NCBI GenBank assembly: GCA_029561255.1
Contig: JAKQJH010000118.1
Span: 1-35,604, forward strand
Length of the DNA stretch: 35,604 nucleotides
Direction: 5' to 3'
DNA from: Bacteroidota bacterium
Lineage (GTDB): Bacteria > Bacteroidota > Bacteroidia > Chitinophagales > Chitinophagaceae
Shown: piece after piece, positions 16,525-24,070 of the stretch
Position numbering within the stretch: position 1 is the stretch's first letter
Layout of the letters: every line of letters starts with the position of its first letter
Translations under genes and position numbers: made by a program
The notes under the pieces: model-generated
Database searches by the model: none
Seen by the model: only the letters and a program-made list of their open reading frames with translations
What the model was told of the DNA's origin: nothing

Positions 16525-16660
16525 AACAGGCAGACGGGACGGTAGATTGAACGAAGAAAAGCACTTTGCAGCATACCGGTACTACCGGGTAACAAAACAT
16601 CCGTAAAAACTTCGATAAGGGTTAATGGTAACCGTCCCGTGGCAGCGGGGCGGTTTTTTT
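16525..16660 (+). ncRNA. Candidate small RNA divergent from oxyR
   Basis: No open frame explains this segment, yet it ends in a plus-strand terminator although both neighbouring genes lie on the minus strand. A weak -7 element TATATTGG (16511-16518) suggests a 5' end near 16525. The RNA can form nested helices: P1, a perfect 10-bp pairing of 16534-16543 with 16631-16640; P2, cgaag (16552-16556) with cttcg (16610-16614); and hairpin P3 at 16574-16591 with one bulged G. E. coli oxyS is likewise a small RNA divergent from oxyR, but no sequence homology is claimed. Exact ends and expression are unproven. Confidence 0.5.
16630..16660 (+). terminator. Plus-strand intrinsic terminator of the small-RNA candidate
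   Basis: A 10-bp stem (aaccgtcccg / cggggcggtt, with one G-T pair) and 6-base loop are followed by seven T. It points along the plus strand and its T tract reaches the stop codon of the opposing ldcA gene. There is no T tract on the minus side, so it does not serve ldcA. Confidence 0.78.
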
Positions 16661-17567
16661 ATTCTTCGAGGGTCACTTTGTTTTTTGTCACTTTCAACTT
16701 ATAGCCTACTCCTATTTTCAGGGCATAGTTCCGGTCGGTATGGCTGACCGGAAAATCATAGCAAACCGGGTAGTCATATTCCGCCACGAGTTCACCAAGA
16801 ATTTCGTAAATAGTTTTACCAAAAGGACGGTCCGTGTCTTTTGTTTCGGTGAATCCTCCAAAGATCAGACCGGCGAGTTTCGACAATTTGCCACTGCGTT
16901 TGAGCTGGATAAGCATCCGGTCCAGGTTATATAACTGTTCCCCCACATCTTCCAGGAACAGAATTTTTCCCTTGGTTTTTATATCGGAATCCGTTCCCAC
17001 CAGATGGGCGAGCAAGGCAAGGTTGCCCCCGACCAATTCACCCACCGCTTCACCTTTGCGGTTTTGTTCATGTACGGGTACCTGGTATTTTATTTTCTTT
17101 CCTTCGAGGTTATTTTTCAGGGATAGCACATACTCATTCTTAAATCCTTCTTCATTGAAGGCTCCCGCCATCGGCGCATGCAGGGAGGCGATATAATAAT
17201 TACTGAAGAGATGGGAATGAAGTACGGTGATATCACTGTAACCGACAATCCATTTGGGTTGCTTTTGAAATTTTTTAAAATCAATCCGGTCAATGATCCG
17301 TCCGGTGCCGTACCCGCCTCGGGCACAGAGTACTGCTTTCACTTCATTATCATCCAGCATCTGCTGAAAATCGCGCAGTCGTTCGTCATCCGTTCCGGAG
17401 AAATAGGTCATGGAACCACCGCCAACGGTATTGCCCACTTTTACATTGTACCCCCATTCCTGCAGGATCTGCACACAGGTTTTCACTTTTTCGAAAGGCA
17501 TATAGCCGGCGGGGCATACCAGCCCGATGGTATCTCCTTTTTGCAGGTAAGGTGGAAGCTGAATCAT
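16659..17567 (-). CDS. ldcA: LD-carboxypeptidase, peptidase family S66
   Basis: A 302-aa enzyme that removes the terminal D-alanine from murein tetrapeptides during peptidoglycan recycling. The S66 triad is visible as Ser111 (GYSDIT), Glu206 (FLEDVGEQ) and His276 (VSHTDRNY), and ARGGYGTGR precedes the nucleophile as in the family. ATG at 17567 (MIQLPPYLQKGDTIGLVCP) is chosen; an in-frame extension to 17612 adds 15 atypical residues and would overlap the divergent regulator gene. No signal peptide is seen, so it is cytoplasmic. Confidence 0.93.
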   Translation of the reverse strand: MIQLPPYLQKGDTIGLVCPAGYMPFEKVKTCVQILQEWGYNVKVGNTVGGGSMTYFSGTDDERLRDFQQMLDDNEVKAVLCARGGYGTGRIIDRIDFKKFQKQPKWIVGYSDITVLHSHLFSNYYIASLHAPMAGAFNEEGFKNEYVLSLKNNLEGKKIKYQVPVHEQNRKGEAVGELVGGNLALLAHLVGTDSDIKTKGKILFLEDVGEQLYNLDRMLIQLKRSGKLSKLAGLIFGGFTETKDTDRPFGKTIYEILGELVAEYDYPVCYDFPVSHTDRNYALKIGVGYKLKVTKNKVTLEE

Positions 17568-17602
17568 GCTTAAAAGTATTATACTTTCCTTAATTTCCGG
17601 AT

Positions 17603-18166
17603 ATGGATGCATTGAAAAAAGCAGTATTCGGTATTTCGCCCCTTTCTCCGATAGAAGAAAAGGCTTTTATGGGTGCCTGGAAATGCTGGGACCTGGAAAA
17701 GGATCATGTATTGCTCCGGGAGAAAATGGTGAGTGATTATATATATTTTGTAGACAAAGGCATCGCCCGGATTTTCTATCACAAAAACGACAAGGAAATC
17801 ACGGAGTGGATCGCGATGGATCAACAGTTTTTTTTGTCGATCACGAGTTTTTTTCAGCGGAGTCCCAGTCACCTCAGCATTCACACCCTTGAACCTGCCC
17901 GGATATACGGGATTCATCATACCGATTTCATGTCACTGGCCGACCGCTATCATGAAGTAGAACGGCTCCTGCGCAAAATGGTCACCGGCTCCCTGATCCT
18001 CTCCCAGATAAGAATGGACTCCATCCAGTTTGAAACGGCGTACCAGCGGTATGAACGTTTATTAAGAACTTATCCCGAGATTATCCAACGGGTGCCCCTG
18101 ATGTATATTGCTTCTTTCCTTGGAGTTACGCTCGAAACACTAAGCCGTATCCGTTCCTCCCGTTGA
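17603..18166 (+). CDS. Crp/Fnr-family transcriptional regulator with FNR-type recognition helix
   Basis: A 187-aa regulator in the short form common in Bacteroidota. A cyclic-nucleotide-binding-like beta-roll (about 20-115) and long dimer helix (about 115-145) lead to a C-terminal helix-turn-helix whose recognition helix reads ETLSR (Glu178, Ser181, Arg182). These match the E-xx-SR residues by which FNR reads TTGAT. Only one cysteine is present (Cys28), so it cannot hold the 4Fe-4S cluster of true FNR, and its effector is unknown. It diverges from ldcA with 35 bp between. A perfect FNR-type box lies 4 bp after its stop codon. Confidence 0.9.
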   Translation: MDALKKAVFGISPLSPIEEKAFMGAWKCWDLEKDHVLLREKMVSDYIYFVDKGIARIFYHKNDKEITEWIAMDQQFFLSITSFFQRSPSHLSIHTLEPARIYGIHHTDFMSLADRYHEVERLLRKMVTGSLILSQIRMDSIQFETAYQRYERLLRTYPEIIQRVPLMYIASFLGVTLETLSRIRSSR

Positions 18167-18169
18167 TAT

Positions 18170-18185
18170 TTTGATATATATCAAA
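18170..18185. promoter_or_regulatory. Perfect FNR-type operator upstream of the GH3 gene
   Basis: TTTGATATATATCAAA is a perfect 16-bp palindrome containing the FNR consensus TTGAT-N4-ATCAA. It is centred 56 bp before the GH3 start codon. The geometry fits activation from about -41 if transcription starts near 18219. The upstream gene encodes a regulator with the matching ETLSR helix. Confidence 0.65.
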
Positions 18186-18233
18186 TCAGGTTAATGTTAA
18201 GTGCCGGACCTTTAAACATTAAACGATTGATAT

Positions 18234-20552
18234 ATGAAATACCTTCTGGCTGTTGCGGCAGCACTTGTAATCACCTCTGCAAAGGCACAAACTCCTTCAG
18301 CAAAAACACTGCTGTCGAAAATGACCCTGGAAGAAAAAGTAAATCTCGTCGTAGGCATGGGCATGAACATTCCCGGCCTCAATACCGGTGCCCCGGTGGT
18401 GGGACAGTCCATGGATAAAGTGGCAGGTGCAGCAGGGACCACCTTTGCCATGCCTCAACTCGGGATACCCAATACCGTACTGGCCGATGGTCCGGCCGGA
18501 TTGCGTATTGATCCGACGCGAAAAGAAGACCGGCGCACGTATTATGCCACGGCCTGGCCGGTAGCCACTTTACTGGCTTCTACCTGGGATACTCCATTGG
18601 TGGAAAAAGTGGGGAAGGCCATGGGGAATGAAGTAAAGGAATACGGCGTGGATGTATTGCTGGCGCCGGCGCTCAATATCCACCGCAACTCACTGGGCGG
18701 AAGAAATTTTGAATATTATTCTGAAGACCCGCTGGTCTCCGGAAAAATGGCTGCCGCCATGGTGAATGGAGTGGAAAGTAATGGGGTGGGCACATCCATC
18801 AAACACTTTGCCGCGAATAACCAGGAGACCAACCGTAATACAGTCAATACCATTCTCAGCGAAAGGGCCCTTCGTGAAATCTATCTACGCGGATTCCAGA
18901 TCACCGTGAAAGAATCACAACCCTGGACCGTCATGAGTTCGTATAACCTGATTAACGGGGTGTACGCTTCTGAAGATTATAACCTGCTGACCACCATCCT
19001 CCGGAAGGAATGGGGTTTTAAAGGACTGGTCATGACTGATTGGTTTGGGGGTAAAGATGCCGTAGCCCAGATGAAAGCCGGTAATGACCTGCTGATGCCC
19101 GGTACGGCCCAGCAAAAGAAAGCCATCCTGGATGCGGTCAATAATGGTACACTGGATATTAAAATTCTCGATCAGAATGCAGAAAGGATTGTGAATTATA
19201 TCCTGGGATCACCCGCATACAAAAAATTCGATTTCAGTAATAAGCCTGATCTTACCGCACACGCCCACCTGGTGCGCAGCGCTGCGGCAGAAGGTATGAT
19301 CCTGCTGAAAAATGACGGGCAGGCCTTGCCATTGAGTACTAAAAATAAACTGGCTGCCTTTGGAAATACATCCTATAGTTTTATTGCCGGGGGTACAGGA
19401 AGCGGGGATGTGAATGAAGCGTATACGATTTCCCTGGTTCAGGGATTACAAAACAGTGGTTATACACTGGAAAGCGATTTACAGAAAGCTTACAGCAGTC
19501 ACCTGGATGACTATAACAGCAAACACCCCAAAAAGGATTTCTTTACTGAGATCATGAACCCTACTCCTTCAGCACCGGAATTTGCGGGTTACAGTTCCAT
19601 GCTTTCCAAAGAAGCGGATAACACCGATGCCGCCCTGATCACGATCGGACGAAATGCCGGGGAGTTCAGGGACCGCAAAAAAGAAAATGATTTTTATTTA
19701 TCTGCTGCCGAAACCAGCCTGATCAAAGAAGTGGCGGCCGCTTATCATGCAAAAGGTAAAAAAGTCATCGTGATCATCAATGCCGGTGGTGTAATCGATA
19801 TCGCTTCCTGGAGTAATGAGGTGGATGCCATCCTGCTGACCTGGCAGGGCGGACAGGAGGCAGGTAATGCCGTAGCGGATATTCTGAGTGGCAAAGTGAG
19901 CCCTTCTGGCAAACTGGCCACTACTATTCCAATAAAATATGAAGATGAGTACTCCTCCAAAAATTTCCCCGGTGTGGAGTTTCCTGAAAAAGCCACTACC
20001 GGTATGCTGGGGATGAAAGCCGTTCCGGCTGAAGTCCGGTATGAAGAAGGGATCTATGTCGGCTACCGTTACTTCAATACTTTTAATGTAAAGCCCGCTT
20101 TCCCGTTTGGTTATGGTCTCAGTTATTCTTCCTTCTCCTATAGTAATCTTAAAATGAGCAGTACCCAAATGAACGGTAAGATCACGGCCAGTATTACCAT
20201 TCAGAATACGGGCAAAACTGCTGGCAAGGAAGTGGTACAAGTCTATATTACCGCTCCCGGCAAGACCATGGATAAACCCGCCATTGAACTGAAAGCTTTT
20301 GCCAAGACCAGGCTCCTGGCTCCGGGCGAAAAGCAGACCCTGCAATTTGTCCTGACAGCAACCGACCTTGCTTCCTTCGATCCGGCACGCAGTGTATGGG
20401 TGGCCGAACCTGGCGAATACCAGGTTAAGGTGGGTGCTTCCTCGCAGAATATTTTACAAACTGCCCGGTTTACACTGGCCAAAGAAATCATTACAGAAAA
20501 ATGTAATAAGGTAATGCTGCCGGAAATGCCAGTTAAAGAACTGACTCATTAA
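18234..20552 (+). CDS. Secreted GH3 beta-glucosidase/xylosidase-type glycosidase
   Basis: A 772-aa BglX-like exo-glycosidase. It has a signal peptide of 18 residues (MKYLLAVAAALVITSAKA), a GH3 N-terminal barrel with substrate-binding KHFAANN (190-196), and the catalytic nucleophile Asp269 in GLVMTDW. A GH3 C-terminal domain follows (about 360-590), then a fibronectin-III-like domain at the end (about 650-740). It removes terminal beta-linked sugars from oligosaccharides in the periplasm or outside; the precise sugar cannot be read. Length is typical for BglX (about 765 aa). It is preceded by an FNR-type box and followed by a terminator, so it is probably its own transcription unit. Confidence 0.94.
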   Translation: MKYLLAVAAALVITSAKAQTPSAKTLLSKMTLEEKVNLVVGMGMNIPGLNTGAPVVGQSMDKVAGAAGTTFAMPQLGIPNTVLADGPAGLRIDPTRKEDRRTYYATAWPVATLLASTWDTPLVEKVGKAMGNEVKEYGVDVLLAPALNIHRNSLGGRNFEYYSEDPLVSGKMAAAMVNGVESNGVGTSIKHFAANNQETNRNTVNTILSERALREIYLRGFQITVKESQPWTVMSSYNLINGVYASEDYNLLTTILRKEWGFKGLVMTDWFGGKDAVAQMKAGNDLLMPGTAQQKKAILDAVNNGTLDIKILDQNAERIVNYILGSPAYKKFDFSNKPDLTAHAHLVRSAAAEGMILLKNDGQALPLSTKNKLAAFGNTSYSFIAGGTGSGDVNEAYTISLVQGLQNSGYTLESDLQKAYSSHLDDYNSKHPKKDFFTEIMNPTPSAPEFAGYSSMLSKEADNTDAALITIGRNAGEFRDRKKENDFYLSAAETSLIKEVAAAYHAKGKKVIVIINAGGVIDIASWSNEVDAILLTWQGGQEAGNAVADILSGKVSPSGKLATTIPIKYEDEYSSKNFPGVEFPEKATTGMLGMKAVPAEVRYEEGIYVGYRYFNTFNVKPAFPFGYGLSYSSFSYSNLKMSSTQMNGKITASITIQNTGKTAGKEVVQVYITAPGKTMDKPAIELKAFAKTRLLAPGEKQTLQFVLTATDLASFDPARSVWVAEPGEYQVKVGASSQNILQTARFTLAKEIITEKCNKVMLPEMPVKELTH

Positions 20553-20570
20553 GGCCCTGACAGGAATCAT

Positions 20571-20600
20571 AAAAACCCTTCCCTCCGGCGAAGGGTTTTT
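20571..20600 (+). terminator. Intrinsic terminator after the GH3 gene
   Basis: An 11-bp stem (aaaaacccttc / gaagggttttt) has an 8-base loop, and the 3' arm itself ends in five T. It begins 18 bp after the GH3 stop codon. Confidence 0.88.
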
Positions 20601-20631
20601 CATTTACTTTTATAGTCCTTAAACTGCGCAT

Positions 20632-22248
20632 ATGAAAAACATACTATTCTTCATAGTCCTGCTGACTACTTCCCTATTGAGCCTGGCACAACAAAAGGTA
20701 ATTCCGTTATATGATGGTGTTGCCCCGGGAACTGAAACCTGGAACTGGTCGGAAGCCGTGAATGACAATAACAGCTGGAATACCAAAGTAGTCTATAATG
20801 TTACCCAGCCCAGTCTGACCGTTTTCCAACCCGCAGCGGGAAAGGCAAATGGTACAGCTGTAGTTATTTGTCCGGGTGGCGGATTTTATGCCCACTCCAT
20901 CAACAGCGAAGGATTTGATGTGGCCGAATGGCTGGTAAAAAAAGGCGTGACTTGTTTTGTGTTGAAATACCGGCTGGCACATACCACCGGCACAGATCCA
21001 ACTGAAGAACTCAACCGGGTGATGGGGACCAAAGAATTTGAAACGGTCACTGCTAAAATAATCCCCATGGCCGTTGCCGACGGGAAAGCAGCGATTGCCT
21101 GGGTTAGAAAACATGCCGCTGAATATAACCTGATCCGCAACCGGATCGGCATCATGGGATTTTCTGCCGGGGGAACTGTGGCCAGTTCTGCCTTGTATAA
21201 TTATACAGCGGAAAACAAACCTGATTTTGCAGCTCCGGTCTATCCGTTCTTCCCGAAAGAAATGCAGGGCACTATCGGAACAGATCTCCCACCTGTATTT
21301 ATTGCAGCAGCGACTGATGACCAGTTAGGCCTGGCCCCGCATAGTGCTGATCTGTATAATAGTTTGATGGCCTCCCGTAAATCTGTGGAACTGCACATGT
21401 ATGCCAGAGGCGGACATGGATTCGGGATGCGCAAACAAAACCTGCCTTCCGATCAGTGGATCGATCGCTTTGGAGAATGGCTGGATCAGCAGGGAATGAT
21501 GAAAAGACCGGTCTTTAATCCGGATTTTGCCTTATTTGAGCAACGGGTGTATCCCAGCGTAGATGGAAACATTCTACCTTACCGTATACTTTATCCCGAG
21601 AATTATGATAAGAATAAAAAATATCCGTTGGTGCTATTCCTGCACGGGGCAGGAGAAAGAGGCAAAGACAATGAGAAGCAATTAATGCATGGCGCCCGTT
21701 TGTTCCTGAAAGAGGAGAACCGGAAACAGTTTCCTGCGATTGTGATCTTCCCGCAATGTCCGGAAGAATCCTTCTGGGCCTATGCCAATATTGACCGCAC
21801 TGTTCAGCCCGCTAAGTTTGAACTGGATTATAGCGGACCTGCCAACTGGCCACTGGTGGCAGCCAATGAACTGGTGCAAAAGATGATCAAAGACGGAGCC
21901 GCGGATCCCACGCGGGTTTATATCACAGGCCTTTCCATGGGCGGCATGGGCACATTTGAATCCGTGTTCCGTTATCCGGATCTTTATGCAGCAGCTTTGC
22001 CGATTTGTGGCGGAGGAGATACGCCGGAGTATGACAAGCGGGTGAAGAAAACCGCGTTCTGGGTGTTCCATGGAGCGGCAGATGCGGTGGTGAATGTGAA
22101 ATTGTCGCAGGAGATGGTGGAGAAGCTCAAAAAATTAAAAGCTGAAGTAAAATACTCGGAGTATCCGGGTGTAAACCACAATAGCTGGGACAATGCGTTT
22201 GCGGAGCCGGATTACCTTGGATGGATGTTCGGTCATCGGAAGAAATAA
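20632..22248 (+). CDS. Secreted two-domain esterase (tandem alpha/beta-hydrolase domains)
   Basis: A 538-aa exported protein (signal peptide ending SLLSLAQ) with two complete serine-hydrolase domains. Domain 1 (about 25-290) resembles acetylxylan/Abhydrolase_3 esterases: oxyanion ICPGGGFY (79-86), Ser178 in GFSAGG, Asp229 or Asp230, and His262 in GGHGFG. Domain 2 (about 300-535) resembles CE1-like feruloyl/phospholipase esterases: LHGAGERG (337-344), Ser435 in GLSMGGMG, Asp484 in HGAADAVV and His516 in VNHNSWDN. Both triads look intact. Following the GH3 gene, it probably removes acetyl or feruloyl groups from plant hemicellulose; that role is inferred. It could be a natural fusion of two esterases, as seen in Bacteroidota polysaccharide loci. 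Confidence 0.9.
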   Translation: MKNILFFIVLLTTSLLSLAQQKVIPLYDGVAPGTETWNWSEAVNDNNSWNTKVVYNVTQPSLTVFQPAAGKANGTAVVICPGGGFYAHSINSEGFDVAEWLVKKGVTCFVLKYRLAHTTGTDPTEELNRVMGTKEFETVTAKIIPMAVADGKAAIAWVRKHAAEYNLIRNRIGIMGFSAGGTVASSALYNYTAENKPDFAAPVYPFFPKEMQGTIGTDLPPVFIAAATDDQLGLAPHSADLYNSLMASRKSVELHMYARGGHGFGMRKQNLPSDQWIDRFGEWLDQQGMMKRPVFNPDFALFEQRVYPSVDGNILPYRILYPENYDKNKKYPLVLFLHGAGERGKDNEKQLMHGARLFLKEENRKQFPAIVIFPQCPEESFWAYANIDRTVQPAKFELDYSGPANWPLVAANELVQKMIKDGAADPTRVYITGLSMGGMGTFESVFRYPDLYAAALPICGGGDTPEYDKRVKKTAFWVFHGAADAVVNVKLSQEMVEKLKKLKAEVKYSEYPGVNHNSWDNAFAEPDYLGWMFGHRKK

Positions 22249-22858
22249 ATGGATTGCCTGCGGCAATGGGGGGGCCAGGAATTGATTTGCCTGCGGCAAA
22301 TGGGTTAGCCACGAATGCACACAAAAAAGCACGAAATAGTGCCGCGTTGCGACAGGGAGCCAAGGATCACACGCCTGTCCCGCCAAATGCGGGAGATCAA
22401 CACGGATTGAATTGCCTGCGGCAATAGAGTTGGCCACTAAAGACCACAAAAAAGACACGAAAAAAAACATTAATATCTCAGGCCACTGATACTTCGAGCG
22501 AAGCGAGAAGTCTTACCTTTCTCTCCCCCTAAAGCCACGTCATTCCGAACGAAGTGAGGGACCTTGTATTTGTATTTTATCAAAGTCAGGTGAACGAACT
22601 AAAGGCCGCGGAATGAATTGCCTGCGGCAATAGGGTTGGCCACGAAAAGCCACAAAAAGGCACGAAATACAAGCCACGGATAACACAGATTAACACGGAT
22701 TACCTGCGGAAAAAAAAAGGTTGGCCACGAAAGGGCACTAAAGTGCACGAAAAATACAAGCCACGGATTTCACAGATTGACACGGATAATATACCAGAGG
22801 AGATAGTCTTGATTAGTAAATGAGATAATTCTTAGAAGGGGCTGTTGACTCCCGACTA
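22249..22858. repeat. 610-bp non-coding tract with palindromic and GCCACGAA-type repeats
   Basis: No credible gene lies here. A palindrome attgcc-TGC-ggcaat occurs at 22253-22267, 22411-22425 and 22617-22631, with an extended version at 22285-22301 and a degenerate remnant near 22699. The later copies are followed by a (a/g)gttggccacgaaa...cacgaaa stretch, and two copies (about 22636 and 22732) continue into agccacggat..cacagatt.acacggat. Words such as gtcattccgaacgaagtgagg (about 22539) are also present. The tract looks like a stack of dispersed mobile or REP-like non-coding elements between convergent genes. Confidence 0.75.
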
Positions 22859-23974
22859 CTAACTACTAACTCCCGACTCTTTCCTCCTCCCCTCCTCCTC
22901 CACTATCTTCTTCATAATCTCCTTCGGAATATAAATCTCCGGAGCCTGTTCAGGTTTGAAAGCAGGGTCGGGGATATACCAGGTATATTTTAAAAAGGCT
23001 TTTGTTAATGATTCATCTTTGAAGGCATAACCCGCCCGGGCATAGTTAAGGTTGCGAAATAGCCGAAGTTGAAAATCAGTCAATGATCGAATCAAAGAAT
23101 CGGTGTGTTCCTCCCATATAATATCACGTAAAGTGGCGAGTTCGTCCTTTTCCTTATTTTCCATCCAGAGGTTCATCTCATTGTGCAGCTGGAATACCAC
23201 AATAGAGAGGTCTTTTACCGGCCTGAAGTCCTTGCTTCGCAACTGCAGCTTTCCCCGGCGCTGCATCACCATCCGAAGACTATGCCCGCCATCTTCCTCG
23301 CCATATGGATTGTATTGTTGGATCTTACCAATACGCCCCACCCCCACCATGGTCCAGCCGGCCGGTGTCTTTGTAAAAGCGGAAGGCACTGCATAATAAC
23401 TGTCTTCTCCCATATCAATATTCAGTTCAAAATCACCGATTGCCCCGCCGGCCCATGATGTGCCCGTGGTCAGGCGGTAATCGAAATCAGCCATGGCTTC
23501 CACAGATCCTCCTCCCCGGTATAAATAACTGTGCCGGATAACCGTAATACCTTTGGCAAAGCGGATCGTGAAATAATAGACAAAATCAAATCCATTGGCC
23601 ATTTTTTCAGCCACCTTAAATCCGGACTCTTCCATTTTAGCCATTTTATATGGAAGCAGCCGGTCCCCGGCCATCACCATAAAATCCTTAACCTGCGGAT
23701 GGCCTGCTTCCTCATCCGTCACATCCCCCTCTGCAGGTGGTGTAACAAATCCAACCGTCAGCTCTTTCTCCGGACCCGGGTTAAAAAACTCGAAATAAAT
23801 ATCCACCTGCATCCAGTTGCCCCGTCGTTCGAGGCTCAGGATTTCTTTTTTCATCTGAATGGTGGTTTCCTTTAAAGGAATAAGGGTATTGCCAGAGGCA
23901 TAGAAGGAGCCGTCATTGGCGTTACAAAAGCAACAAGTGGCTAAAACCAGGCATAAAAGGGTGAATTTTCGCAT
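22859..23974 (-). CDS. Secreted protein of unknown function, possibly DUF4424-like
   Basis: A 371-aa exported protein: a signal peptide of about 18-20 residues ending CFCNA, then NDGSFYASGNTLIPL. The N-terminal pattern, with an early NDGS..ASG..L and alternating strands describing a periplasmic beta-rich domain, recalls DUF4424 proteins; this link is tentative. The C-terminal third has DFQLRLFRNLNYARAGYAF and a lysine/glutamate-rich end. It diverges from metG. No enzyme motif is visible and no operon partner is apparent. Confidence 0.8.
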   Translation of the reverse strand: MRKFTLLCLVLATCCFCNANDGSFYASGNTLIPLKETTIQMKKEILSLERRGNWMQVDIYFEFFNPGPEKELTVGFVTPPAEGDVTDEEAGHPQVKDFMVMAGDRLLPYKMAKMEESGFKVAEKMANGFDFVYYFTIRFAKGITVIRHSYLYRGGGSVEAMADFDYRLTTGTSWAGGAIGDFELNIDMGEDSYYAVPSAFTKTPAGWTMVGVGRIGKIQQYNPYGEEDGGHSLRMVMQRRGKLQLRSKDFRPVKDLSIVVFQLHNEMNLWMENKEKDELATLRDIIWEEHTDSLIRSLTDFQLRLFRNLNYARAGYAFKDESLTKAFLKYTWYIPDPAFKPEQAPEIYIPKEIMKKIVEEEGRRKESGVSS

Positions 23975-24014
23975 TACAGTCGGGTTTGTACCCCTAAGTT
24001 ACCCCAATCATGGT

Positions 24015-24046
24015 TTTGGGCAATGCCCGTCAATACGGTAAATTTG
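24015..24046 (+). promoter_or_regulatory. Bacteroidota-type promoter of metG
   Basis: TTTG (24015-24018), 20 bp spacer and TAAATTTG (24039-24046) match the Bacteroidota primary-sigma consensus TTTG-N19-21-TAnnTTTG exactly. Transcription would start near 24052, leaving an 18-20 base leader before the ATG. Confidence 0.7.
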
Positions 24047-24070
24047 CAACCGATCAAAGAAACTTGTTGA

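Noticed and set aside
19698-20345. 215-codon minus-strand frame inside the GH3 gene
   Set aside because: It is antisense to the conserved GH3 C-terminal domain and has no start context or homology that I recognise.
22221-22470. Small frames in the repeat tract after the esterase gene
   Set aside because: They are made of the repeat units and lack protein-like composition.
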